Shown: in pieces, positions 1-11,600 of the stretch
Layout of the letters: every line of letters starts with the position of its first letter
Position numbering within the stretch: the stretch's first letter is position 1
NCBI RefSeq assembly: GCF_000699445.3
Contig: NC_067195.1
Span: 16,253,287 to 16,317,286, forward strand
DNA: 64,000 nucleotides
Origin: Schistosoma haematobium
Lineage: Eukaryota; Platyhelminthes; Trematoda; Strigeidida; Schistosomatidae
Direction of reading: 5' to 3'
Made by a program: the position numbers and the translations under genes
Notes under the pieces: model-generated
What the model was told of the DNA's origin: nothing
Seen by the model: only the letters and a program-made list of their open reading frames with translations
Databases searched by the model: none

Positions 1-231
1 TTGAATTCTTTGCACTTGCTTGCTGTTGTTTCGGTACGGTCCTAGGTATTCGGTTACGTGCTATGGTTGGTGGTCTAGCTACTCGACTTCACTAATTCTA
101 GTCAGTGTGATAGTTGTTTGCGGGTCTGTTTATCTTGTAGTTGAGTGAGTGCATTTATCTTAGGAAAGTGGGGATTATGGATACCAGCCGTTATCACATT
201 TTCTGGCAGGAGGCTAGTTGGTTGCAATGCA
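1..231. other. left flank, unassigned
   Basis: No coding region could be supported. The stretch is less AT-rich than the average of the window and may belong to another dispersed repeat that runs off the left edge, but no family signature is visible. Confidence 0.3.
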
Positions 232-399
232 AATATAATGTTTTGAATTATTTGAATTATAGCACGAACTAAGAGTCCCAGAAATAACGCAATTGAATCA
301 AGAAGTAAGACACAAGCACAAACGGATGTATTGTATTTGGAATTCGAAATCAAGCATTCAACAAGTACAAAGGTATCATTGGTTCATTCAAACACCACA
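232..399 (-). repeat. 3' LTR of the gypsy-type element
   Basis: A direct repeat of 4203-4370 with two mismatches. On the minus strand it starts TGTGGTGTTTG and ends CATTATATT, so the start has the usual TG but the end does not show the usual CA. At 168 bp it is short for a gypsy LTR. Confidence 0.9.
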
Positions 400-444
400 T
401 CCACCACAGCTTAAATTGGAGTCTAGGTGTTTGTAATCAATCGT

Positions 445-1989
445 TCATCTTCTCAAATTCATCCTGAGTCTGTCTGACATTGTATTGGATAAGGATTCTG
501 TATTATCTAGAATATGCTCATAAGCATTAGAATTAACAATCGAAATTGGAACTGACTCACCTGGTTCCTGAAATTGTATTTGATCTACATGGAGACTATG
601 TGTACTTAAGTCATCGATGTCTAGAATTCGCACCATCGATTTTCTGACATTCTTCAGAACAATACCCGTAGATGGTCGAAGATCATTTCCTCGATAGTAT
701 GTAACTTCTGCAGACTCCAAACATTTCATATTCGACCGAAGAATTCTTCCTTTCAATAGCTTCGCTGGAGTCTCCTTCGTCACCGAATGTCTGGCATTTC
801 TATGTTGCAATAGAAAGGTATCTACTCCCCTCTCCAGCTCATTAAATGTTGAGGAGGCTATAGAATCAATAGCAGTCTTTAATGTCCTAACGAAATTCTC
901 TGCCTGACCATTGGAACACGGATGTCTGGGAGCAGTAAATAGATGTTTGCACCCTATACCGTTCAACCAGGTAGTGACTGCATCTGCAGCAAAATGTGAG
1001 CCATTATCAGTCACCAACACCATGGGAACCCCTTCTCGACTAAACACCTTTCTTAATGCTTGTATTGTGAAATCAGAATTTGGTGAAGTTGTGAAAAAAA
1101 CTTCAGGCCACTTTGAAAAAGAATCAATGACTACTAGTGCGTAGTATTTACCAAGAAATGGTCCACAATAGTCAGCATGAATCCTCTGCCAGGCCTCAGA
1201 CGATACTGGCCATGGCACCCACTTCGAAGGATGATTTTTCAATAGATGACATTTCTCACAATTGTTTGCCGTACGACATATATCTGCATTTATCTCTGGC
1301 CACCAGCATGTGAGTCTTGCCAAGGATTTCATTTTATCAACACCTAAATGACCACTATGAAGATCTTCAAGAACAGATTTACGCAATGAAGGAGGAATGA
1401 CAACACGATCATTTAAACACAGAATACCATCAGGAGTAGTAGATAGCTCATCCCGCTTTGAAAAATAGATAGGAAATCTACGTTTCAAATTAGCATTCCA
1501 ACCTTTCCTTATAGCACTGAGTATACATCCAAAATATCTACGTGTTTCTCTAATGAGATCTGAACGTCTCACTGGTAAAGGTTGCACTAACAAACAATCC
1601 GAAGTATTAATAGGTTCATCTTGTAATGACTGTCGAGAAATGTAATCAACATGTTGAATCTGTTTGGCACTTCTCTGCTGAACCGTATAGTCATATGCAC
1701 TCAAAACAATACTCCATCGCTGAACCATAGCAGCTGAGGAATGTGCTAAGGATTTTTCGGGATGATAAATAAACTTTAAAGCTTCATGATCAGTAACAAT
1801 AGTGAATTTCTTTCCGAATAAATATTTATGAAGTCTTTTAACTGCCCAAAACACAGCTAATGCTTCCCGCTGAGTCTGTGAATACCCTTGTTCAGTAACA
1901 GTAAGTTTGCGTGAAACACAAATAACTGGTCTACCTTCCTGTTCCAAAACTGCACTAATTCCCACAGGTGATGCATCAGTAATAAGCAC
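445..1989 (-). pseudogene. pol fragment: RNase H and integrase
   Basis: This 514-residue open frame holds RNase H (catalytic D5, E42 and D67 of the visible frame), an integrase zinc domain (H211, H214, C244, C247) and the integrase core D273, D328, E364. There are 35 residues between the second D and the E, the D,D35E pattern of retroviral-type integrases. Downstream residues form a poorly conserved C-terminal tail. These enzymes degrade template RNA and insert the cDNA copy. The frame differs from the upstream RT frame, and a stop at about 2008-2010 lies just ahead, so it can no longer be read from the gag-pol frame. The ATG at 1989 is internal to RNase H and is not a true start. Confidence 0.9.
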
Positions 1990-2030
1990 AGAATGTACAC
2001 TAGGGGATTAAGTTCGACGAACATCACTAC

Positions 2031-3611
2031 TTAGAAGAAACTTAGTAGACTTCGTAAGCATGACTCTTGTTCCTCACTCCATTTGCATGAATTGGATGTT
2101 AAAATATTAAATAAACAATTTGCACGACAAGAAAAATTAGGAATAAAACGGGAATAGTATTGAAGAGCACCCACTAGTGAACGTAATTCTGTAAGATTTT
2201 TCGGAGACGGTGCATTAGTCAGTGGAGCTAGTCGTTTCATATCTGGTCTAAAACCATTACCATCAACTAGGTATCCAAGGCATTCAAAACTAGATACACA
2301 AAATGAACACTTATTTGGATTCACTGTTATATTCTTTTCAATTGAACGACGCAATAAAGCAATAAGTCTCTGGTCATGAACTACCTTATTAGAGCCATGA
2401 ACAATGAGATCATCTTGATAAACTTCAACACCTTCAAGATCACTAACTACTTTATTCATAACTTCCTGAAATATGGCTGGAGAACAACTTAGACCAAATG
2501 GAAGGAAATTGTATTTGAACAGACCAAAAGGAGTGTTAATTGTCGTCAAAATAGATGAAGATTCATCTAAAGGAATTTGAAGATAAGCATCTTTTAGGTC
2601 GACTTTCGAGAACACTTTAGAACCATGAAGTCGATTTAGAATATCTTCAGCTTCTACCGTCGTGCACGTTTGCTTCAACAAACGGGTGTTCAGAGTTAAT
2701 CTATAGTCACCGTAAATTCTAGGGGTCTTGCCGTCCGACTTCAGTGGCGTAACGATAGGAGTACCCCATGCTGAAGACTGAATTGGTTCAATTATGCCTT
2801 TCACACACAAATCGTTTAATGTCTTATGTACTGCTTCTCGAAGACCATAAGGAATTATTCGTCTTTTAAGAAAGACGGGATCACCCTGTACTTGAAGTTT
2901 TATAGGCTTAATTTTCATACCTCCACTGCACTTAGCACACATAGCTATCAAATCTTTAAGTAAAGTATCAGAATTTTCTTTAGAAACTAAGAAGGACAAC
3001 TCCACCTTAAGCCTTTTCAAATTCTTTAAACCCAATATTGACAGTCCTGTTTCGCTAACTAAAAATTCACAAGGTATGTATGAAGAATTATCATCTCTTA
3101 TTAGCAATTCACGACATCCTCGTATGGGCAGTCTGTGTCCAGTAATCCCCAATATTGATACTTCAGTGGGTCGTACAACAACGTTAGGATCTAAAACTTT
3201 CAAGTTCTTGAATGAAATAATGGACTCTATACTGCCTGTGTCCAGAATAAAGTCATGAAATGAACCAAGCGATGTATATAATCGCTTCTGAATATGAGCA
3301 TTACCTTTCGAAATAGTGGACAAAGACAAATGATCACTAGAAACATCCGAATTATTGAAATTTAAATTACAAGATTTAGTACAGCTTGAAGCAAAATGGA
3401 CAGTAGCTTTGCATACTGACTGAATGTGTCCTACCTTACCACATTTAAAACATTTAGCATTACGAAATACACATGAATTGCGAGCATGAAACTTTCCACA
3501 TGATAAACATTTACCAAACTTCATCTCACCTTTGTGATTTGCTTTGTAATTCGTCGTTGAAACACCTTTCATATTTACACGGGAATAGGAATCACTGTTA
3601 AATGAACGCAA
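2031..3611 (-). pseudogene. pol fragment: CCHC knuckles, protease, reverse transcriptase
   Basis: Two CCHC zinc knuckles sit at residues 35-47 and 54-67 of the frame, normally the nucleocapsid end of gag. An aspartic protease motif DTGS follows at residue 124. The reverse transcriptase includes the FSKVDLKDAYLQIP block near 334-347, LPFGLS near 370, and YQDD at 398-401, a YxDD active site. The frame ends at a stop at 2031, just before RNase H would begin. It is in the same reading frame as the upstream gag ORF and is separated from it only by a TAA at 3630-3632, so gag and pol probably formed one polyprotein. The start is not a true initiator. Confidence 0.9.
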
Positions 3612-3629
3612 GTTTGATTGACCCTGAGA

Positions 3630-4193
3630 TTATAGTTCATCACGACGACTAAGCAAAGTATTAGAAATCTTCATCGACTGGATATCAAGTTCATTGACTG
3701 CTTCGTAGTTAATACACGCAGTTCTAGCATCTTGAAAGGAACAGTTTGGCATTCTTAACAGCTCTCTTTCCAAACTCGGTATGTTAATTCCTGCAATCAA
3801 TCGATCTCTCAGTTGCACATGAAGTTGATCACCGAAATTACACTTGGCAGCTTGTTTCTGTAATTCAAGGGTGAATTCCCGAGCCTTTTGGTCATTTTGA
3901 CGAACCATCTTATGAAACTTCGCACTTTCACGGCATTCAAAACTGGTGCAATTTACATGACTTAATAATAGCTGTTTAAGAGTTGCATAGGGGAGTGAGA
4001 TAGGTTTTTCTGGATATGCCAAAGTTTTTAATAAGCTGTACGCTTCTCTCCCAATGAATGTCAGAAAATGTGCCACAATTTTCTCACCTTTAACATCTTT
4101 CTTGGTCATGCTCCAGATTTCAAACCTTTCCAAGTAATCCTCAAAAGCTTCAGGAGTTGAATGAATATCTAACTTTTCCATTGCAGGCTCCAT
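3630..4193 (-). pseudogene. gag fragment (capsid region)
   Basis: A 187-residue ORF beginning nine bases inside the 5' LTR. It has a gag capsid-like profile: an early FEDYLERFEIW block, a helix-rich body with a retrotransposon-gag style RDRLIAGI segment, and no zinc finger of its own. It ends at a TAA at 3630-3632, and the same frame then continues into the zinc knuckles and protease. The stop is either an inactivating mutation or a readthrough point. The ATG at 4193 sits so close to the LTR that it overlaps where the primer-binding site should be. Confidence 0.8.
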
Positions 4194-4202
4194 CGCGACG
4201 CC

Positions 4203-4370
4203 AATATAATGTTTTGAATTAATTGAATTATAGCACGAACTAAGAGTCCCAGAAATAACGCAATTGAATTAAGAAGTAAGACACAAGCACAAACGGATGT
4301 ATTGTATTTGGAATTCGAAATCAAGCATTCAACAAGTACAAAGGTATCATTGGTTCATTCAAACACCACA
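4203..4370 (-). repeat. 5' LTR of the gypsy-type element
   Basis: Upstream LTR for minus-strand transcription, nearly identical to 232-399. The first internal bases read on the minus strand are GGCGTCGCGATGGAGCC. They would be the primer-binding site and already include the gag ATG. I could not match them confidently to a tRNA. Confidence 0.9.
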
Positions 4371-5607
4371 GTAAATTAGTAAAATGATAATTTGAGTGTT
4401 GAGAGAAGGAGATTGTCTCAGGAATAAATAAATGATTTACTTAATTTTTAATGTGTAGGAGGACGGAATTGTAAAATAATAAAGAAAATAGTGATAATAA
4501 GGGACATGGATATCAGTTACTGATATGAGGTAGCGATGTGCATGTTAAGTTATCAAACTTGTATCAGATAGTGCTGGTACAAGAGAGAGATGGTGATCCA
4601 TATGTGTTAGCCACTACCAGATCGCCTCTTTTTCTCCTGTAGCTCAATTGCAATAATCTCAGATGTTGGAGTTTGTCCTCGTAAAATTTATGTTTTAGAT
4701 TGACCACTCATGTTTGTACTTGGTTTACGAGATTATTGTCTCTTTTGAAAAGAATGGGCACAACAACATTGTGGACTTTGATGAAATCTTGCAACACCAA
4801 ACTCTTCGTTCATATACTTTTATCTGCCGTATATCCTTATCTTCTCCAATCCACATGCCATCTGACCACGATATTGTAACTTAATCCATTAGTTGGCTTC
4901 ATAGCAGTGTGGTTTACTAAATGGAAATCTAAATAACACTACAAAACTTTAGCCATTTTCATTTGCTTGAAACGTTGAATTATTAGAGTCAGTTCATTCC
5001 CAAAACGTGTGCAACATGGATTTTAGGCTGGAGCAGCATTCACACATACTACAAACATAAAAAAGCCTGACATCACAAAAGGAGTAAGGGCAACGACACT
5101 GACCAGCAGATCAGGTGATCGGTGAGATAACTTCAATCTACTCATCTTTGAAGGGAAGGACATTTTATTAAATTATGGTCTAGCGGGATACAACTAAGCA
5201 ATGATATTAAATATAGTTTCTTATGCCAAGTACCTCTTTATCTCGTTTCTGTAGCCTTGAATAGGTTTCACTTCCTACCGAGGAGTCCTATCATAAACAA
5301 ACCTGGGTAGTTACACCAACACGGAGTTCTCTGATGACTCCACAAAGCTATAATAATAAGAATGAACTGAAATAGTCCTGACAAAAGAAGAGGGAGAGTT
5401 ATTTGTGTGTTCGAACACTGTATTCCGTGCTAGATTTAAAAAGTACACGTAATCCTAAACTTTCTGCTCCTTTTTAAATTACCTCCATCTATACGTTCAT
5501 TGTCCTACAAACTCCATACTAGGGCTTGTTTTATTGAGCTTATTAAAATGCTCTTGACAAAGAATTGACTTAATAAAAGAAAATAAGTACAAGTATTCAC
5601 GCCTTAG
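4371..5607. other. intergenic, no supported gene
   Basis: AT-rich DNA with no long ORF, RNA gene or repeat that I can recognise. Confidence 0.5.
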
Positions 5608-6553
5608 TTATTCCATCATAGAAGGCTCAACTTCAATTTTCGTGAGCGTTGTCTGCTTTGCTTCTTGTTCCCTCGTGATGTGCCACCGAAAACACATATG
5701 AAACATGTGACTTTGATTTAGGAGCACAGAAGAAGCCCACTCTGTTATCCGCTTTTCTGGGAACTGCCTTCCACATAAAATAGGCATCACCATATCATGA
5801 TGAGGGCCAGGACAGTCATACATGACAACGTGCCTATCAGCTACATACACTATTGCAATAGGTTTTGGTAACAACATCTTTTGTTTCGAGAGGCACTGCT
5901 GGCATAACGACAGGCATCCAGATCTACTACACATTTTAAGAGTTAATGTATTTGTCCTGGATGTGGGTCACGTATGGCTCTTTGTGATACAACAGACATG
6001 CACTCCATCAACTTCAGTAAGGAATGCATGGTTTTGTAGATCACCAACATAGATTATCTACATCAAAATGATTGGGGTCTACTAAAGTTAGACGGGAATG
6101 GTTTGACCAACAGCCAACTTCGGACTCACAACTCATGGTCAGCATCTAACGTGTGTTAGATTTTCGAAGTATCAAAATACTATGGCCGTTTTGAAGACCG
6201 AACGATACAAAGGACGTTATTACGGAAATATATTGGTAAGAATAAGTATAAGCGAATGTGCGACCACCACCACAAGGGCCCGTCCATGGCGTACGATTAA
6301 ATGATGCGCACTGGTCGTCCCTGACCTTGACAAGGATCGATGACCTGTTCAATATTCACTGACCCAACTGCCGGATGCTATGGCTAGGGCTCAGAGATAT
6401 TTCACTGGCCCTACAGTTTTGTAGACAGCTAATAAACTGCACAGCCATCGCTGCTACATATGGAGAAGTAGATATGGAAATTTTACTTATTTGAAAACAA
6501 GCAGCGCAGTTTTGGTAGTTTATAGTCTCTCCAAGATCTGACACAGACCCCAC
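5608..6553 (-). pseudogene. decayed intronless coding remnant, family unknown
   Basis: Read on the minus strand, three neighbouring frames give coherent, low-bias protein sequence: a 65-residue piece (6356-6553), a 68-residue piece (6146-6352) and a 108-residue piece (5608-5934). The last piece can be extended upstream in frame through a single stop to about 6060, covering VGDLQNHAFLTEVDGVHV. The pieces abut without splice signals between them and are broken by frameshifts and stops. This is what a processed pseudogene or an old retroelement fragment would look like. The 108-residue piece is cysteine-rich at its start (CSRSGCLSLCQQC) and ends at a normal stop. I do not recognise the family. 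Confidence 0.4.
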
Positions 6554-6560
6554 CTACTTC

Positions 6561-8640
6561 CAAAGTCGGCCTCTGTTGGCCTTTACTGTTTCATTAATTG
6601 TTTGGCACACAGTTGTAAATCTTTAAAGGCAAGGCATATCCAGCACTAAAAAATAGAGCACTAGACTCATATCACATTGTCCATTCAGTTGTTGATCTCA
6701 ATGTAACCAGGATGAAAACGATATAATTAGATTTCGCTTCACTTTCCCAGATGTTCCTTTAAGAGAGACCATTTATTTCGCATGTGATCATGTTGAAAAG
6801 AGACTTGTTATTGGTGTTTTAAAACACTAAGAGGGATACTCTTACCTTCAAAATTTAGTTCAGATTCAATATTGAGTTTTACAGGCAAACTAACGGCGTA
6901 AACATAGGTTAACCACTCGTCCCTTCTTAGAAGACTGTTTCATCACGTCTTAAGAATACAGTACTTCAGTCAATGACTGACAGCTCACAATTATAAGAGA
7001 GATATAGATTACGTCTTATTACTTATGATGAAAACACCCACCTCAATACCATAAAAGATAAGTTCAATTCTTCTCACCAATCAATTAAATTTACATTGAA
7101 ATCAGATTTGAGTTCTGAATTTCATTTCCCCCACATCTTATTTAATGAAAAGATAGACAGTAAATTGCAAGGAACAGTATATCTAAGACCAACTTCGAAT
7201 GGACAATACATGAATTATCACAGCTTAGTCTAATTAAACAGAAAGCAAAACCTAATTAAATCTTTATTATCAAGGGCTAAGTGAATGTGCTGCGAAGACA
7301 TACTAGGGGAGAGACTATCCAAGCTCTAACAAATATTCATCAAAAACGGCTATCTATTCAAGTTATTTTTGAGGGAAACATGAGATCGAAATTGCAATCT
7401 GCTAGACTTCCTATAGTTCTCAAGAATTTCTTCATGAGCATTGGGTTCAAGGATCATACTAGTGAAGGAATTTTTGGAAAACCGTCTGATGAAATATTTG
7501 TGTAAATCTTTCAATTCTGTTAAACTTTGCATCATCTTTCCATTATTCGTAACTATGTTAAAAATAAACCCCTGCCTTTTCAAAGTGTATAGATGAGTTT
7601 ACTTGCTCATATGGAGTAAGTGAAATCGCCCACACAAAGCGAGTGCTTCCCCAACGCACCTCCGAACATAATCCTGCTTGAATTTCGAAAGACAAATGTA
7701 AACAATCAGCAGTTCGATATTAGAACTGCTTATGAACTCTGGTCACACTGCTTCCCTTGAAAAATTTCATAGAATGATTTATTCAGTCGAATAATCAGGT
7801 TTAGGAGGAGAGCAACTTGATAACTTATGCACATCAGAGATATGAGCGATTCATCTTTTCAAAACCGAATTTTGTACGTAAAATAATGTGTGCAAGCCAC
7901 CATTCTTTCATTGCTCTAAAAAGTGATTTTCGAAAACGGCAGTTTGATTTTTAATACATCTTTCTATTGTTTTCCATCTCCTCAATTTTAATTACTCGTT
8001 ATTATCACCTCCATACTTTAAATTTCTTCTTCACCCTTCCCATATTCGTCAAGTGGTTGATTGTTTTTCATAAATTTGATTTCGGCTTGCCATCTTTCTT
8101 CAGGTTCTCGATCATTAAGTTCTTTGACAAATACGTAATATGATGTTTTCGTTCTCCCATTTTTCAATAGAATATTTAACTTACATAAGACGATGAAATG
8201 ACCTGAAATATATATAACGTATGTGATGAAATCACAGTTTAACTATTGTTTATCTTTGAAAATAGACTGGATATCTAGCTCAACAATTTAAAAGGTCAAT
8301 TTAAAGTTGATTTCACAACCATTGAAAGAAATGAATGTTTTTTTTCAAGAAAAGAGATGTAAAAATGTCTAATTTTGTTTTATATATAGAGTTTGGTTAT
8401 CATTATAGTGTCTGTGATATAATTCATCAAAATGACTAAGTTACATTGGTCACCTTTATGTTTCTCAGTTACAAATAGGGCAATACACATGCTTACACAC
8501 ATACATTCTATATTGATAAATTGTGATTGGATAACTTGTAATGTTAAATCGATGAACAACTATATTATTGAATTTTTAATACTATGGTGTGGATGAATAC
8601 CTCAAAACGAACTAATTTTTCAGTTTTATACCTATCTATG
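6561..8640. other. intergenic upstream of the first four-TM gene
   Basis: AT-rich, with only short chance ORFs. A consensus-like splice acceptor (TTTTTCAG) ends at 8623, 19 bases before the ATG at 8643. It could mark a 5' UTR intron or a trans-splice site for the gene that follows. Confidence 0.4.
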
Positions 8641-8642
8641 TA

Positions 8643-11600
8643 ATGAAAATGCAGAGTAAATCGTCATCATTACAATCAGAGCATCTTTCTGGTTCTCGCC
8701 ATCAACATCGTAATCATTACATACATCATAAACATGGAGAACACTTTGTTAGATTACCGTATTACATTTTATTAGTAGCGTTATTCTTATCTTTATACTT
8801 TCTAGCAACATCTCTTATCATGGATGATAATTTATTTGGTAAGTGTATTTCATTTAATTGACTAATTAATCAAATTCAAATTCAAGTTTTAAAAGTAGAA
8901 TTGTGTCTTCCTACATACACATAACCTGTTTTTTTTACTAACTTGACATGAATTTAAGTAAGTTGATTTGCCAGTATAAGAAATATTATATTTATATATT
9001 AATTGATTGGTCTTTGAGTAAAGACAAATGTCATGTTTTTCTAATTCTAAGTGATGTTCAAATTCTATTGATCACGTTCCATTCTGGTCACTAGTCTACA
9101 TGATTCAAAACAGGGTGAAAAATTTGATTGGGGTTAGATTCCCCCTAGGAGGATCACTTCCCGTAAGATTACAGGTAAATCTTTCTGTCAAGGACTAACT
9201 AGCATGAGTCTTAGGCGTAGGGGTATTTTCCAACTTCTTCTGATCCGCAAAAAGAAAATATATCAAGGAGGAGAGTCTGTAGCGTGGCGTCGAGTCGGGA
9301 TTGACCATGAACACCGCTACAAAGAAACACGTGCCAAGTAAATCAGAAGGCGAAGGTTGAACGTAACCAAATAAATCCATAAAATCCCCGAGAAGCCAAA
9401 TATCAGAAGACAGTTAATGGACCAAGTCGAGACATATTTGCTGGCGATCTCGTGATATCCTAAGGATACCGAGATCGTGCCAGGATACAAGCTTGGTTAC
9501 AGAACGTAACCGAATTCGCGCGAAGTCACAATCAAAGTGTAAGAATAAGAATGGAAGCACAATATAGCTGTCATTAGCACAGTCAAACAAAAGCACATTT
9601 AAACAAACACTGGTACAGTTGGTTATAATAATAATTGTTTTTATTAAACCAGTCGTGTTCTCGTGATAAATGTGAGTCACTACAAGTCATATGAAATAGT
9701 ATTAATCCATTTGTTTGTGAGCTAGAGTGTATTATATTAGATAAGCTATGTTTGTTCGATTTCAGTAATGTCAGACTTTTATGCATCTAGTATGGACGGC
9801 ATGTTTGCAGCCCTACATATAAACCATTCAGATAAGTAACACGTGCCATACAATGCTTAGCATAATGTTTAGCTACATTACTAAAAAAACTTTTGAAACC
9901 AGTTAAAAGTTTGTGTATGTAGGCCACACTGGTGTGTATTTTTATGTGAATATTTGAATAAACCACAGAGTTTTCTAAATCGAATATTCCATTCAAATTT
10001 CTAGAGAACTTAGTGACTATAATACCATTGAATAAGTGGTTATCAATGAATCAGTTTTAAAACTTCCCTTTTTTGTGACAACATAATTGAATACACATCA
10101 GAAAACTAAAATCATTATTTTGGCACGAAGTATTCAACCAAAACAGTATGACAATCAGTTAATTGTCATTTAACGAACGAATAATGAGGGATAAAATTTA
10201 AAGTCCTAAACAAGTGACGATTATTAGTTCCGATCCATCTTAGTACAAATATTTCCACCTGTTCTATTAAACAATGAAGCTTCTTTAGTTCCTTATAGGG
10301 TTAAGTTAGATTATGTAGTAACATGAGAATCATTTTATTACGAATGCAAGTAAAGCTGAGGAGTCCCACAATAGGACGAGACGGCCGTCCAGTGCTTCCA
10401 GGTTTTCAATGGTGGTCTAACGTCAATCGGTTCATGGTTTCAATCAAAAAAGCTAAGCTTATTTCCGCAAACTTAGTGTGACATTTTTATTTAACACTGA
10501 TCTTAATAACTGAATCATTTAAGCTCAGAACGGTCTAAAGGATTAGTCACAACAAATGCTAAAGTAAAGATATTTTACAGTTCATATTTGGTGCTTGTTT
10601 TACTAGGAAGATACTTTTATTTAGATAAAGCTTATTCAATAATTTAAACTTCTTAGGTTCTCTTCTTTGCCTTTAAAACATCGCCTTCCTCTAATTAGTC
10701 GAATGTCAGTAAGTAAAATGACATTCGCATGAAATGTGACCATTTAATCGAATGTAATCGAATGTTTGTATACTAAAATTCCAGCCCAAATTAATGTTAT
10801 AAGAAGGTAATAACCGAAAGCAATTGAAAGCAAATGACTGATTAACTAGTCTAAACCTTGTTTACTATACCATTTAAAATAACTAATCCCTTTGATAAAT
10901 TCAGATAATAAACATTCGACTCCTCTTCTTAGGCAGAAGAAGATGATGGTTCCACCAAACATTCCATATATAGAAAGCCAACATGAACAAGACAGTATCT
11001 TCGTTTTCAAAGTTATTGCCCTGTCTAGCACAGACGTGCGTTAATAAAGGGCTTATTCAATAGAACTAATCGTATTTTCACTGAATATAATATTGAGGGA
11101 GGTGTAAAGCCTTTGACTGAAATATTGATGAAACATCTTTATTCTTTAAAGTTTATAAACTGATAGGAAGGCGAAAATATGACGAGACCTAGTATGTCTT
11201 TGACACCCGAAAATTGGGTCTATATCACCCTGTCATTCAGAGGTGACTCATGTAGTCGTATGTTGAAACGAAGACCTAAATTTACTAACATTAAGACATT
11301 TTATGCAGCCCAACTCATCACTGTTGAAAAGTCAAGGTTTAGGTTTCCTCAGAAACCGAGAATGTACGTGAATGATTGTGTCACATCCCACCGATCGCGT
11401 CTATCAGTTTGCATATACGTAAGGAAATACCTACATAGGGAGGAGTAGATGTGGTCTGCAAGTAAGGGTGGCTGAACACATATCTAAATGGCTACGACAA
11501 CAAATAAACTCCAATGGTCAAATAGGATTACAGCAAAGACAGATATTTTCTTCTTTTGCGATACGTTTAGTTGAAACAAGTTATAGGGCTGGTATCAAAT

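Larger units (their letters stand above)
232..4370 (-). mobile_element. Ty3/gypsy-type LTR retrotransposon, defective
   Basis: Two direct 168-bp repeats (232-399 and 4203-4370) bracket, on the minus strand, gag, then zinc knuckles-protease-reverse transcriptase, then RNase H-integrase. The domain order RT-RNase H-integrase is that of Ty3/gypsy elements. The LTRs differ at only two positions that I could find, so the insertion looks recent, yet the coding part is interrupted by an in-frame stop after gag and by a frameshift plus stop between RT and RNase H. I see no clean target-site duplication. The tandem CCHC knuckles separate it from the CsRn1/Boudicca clade element at 56.7-62.0 kb. I cannot assign a published family name. 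Confidence 0.9.
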
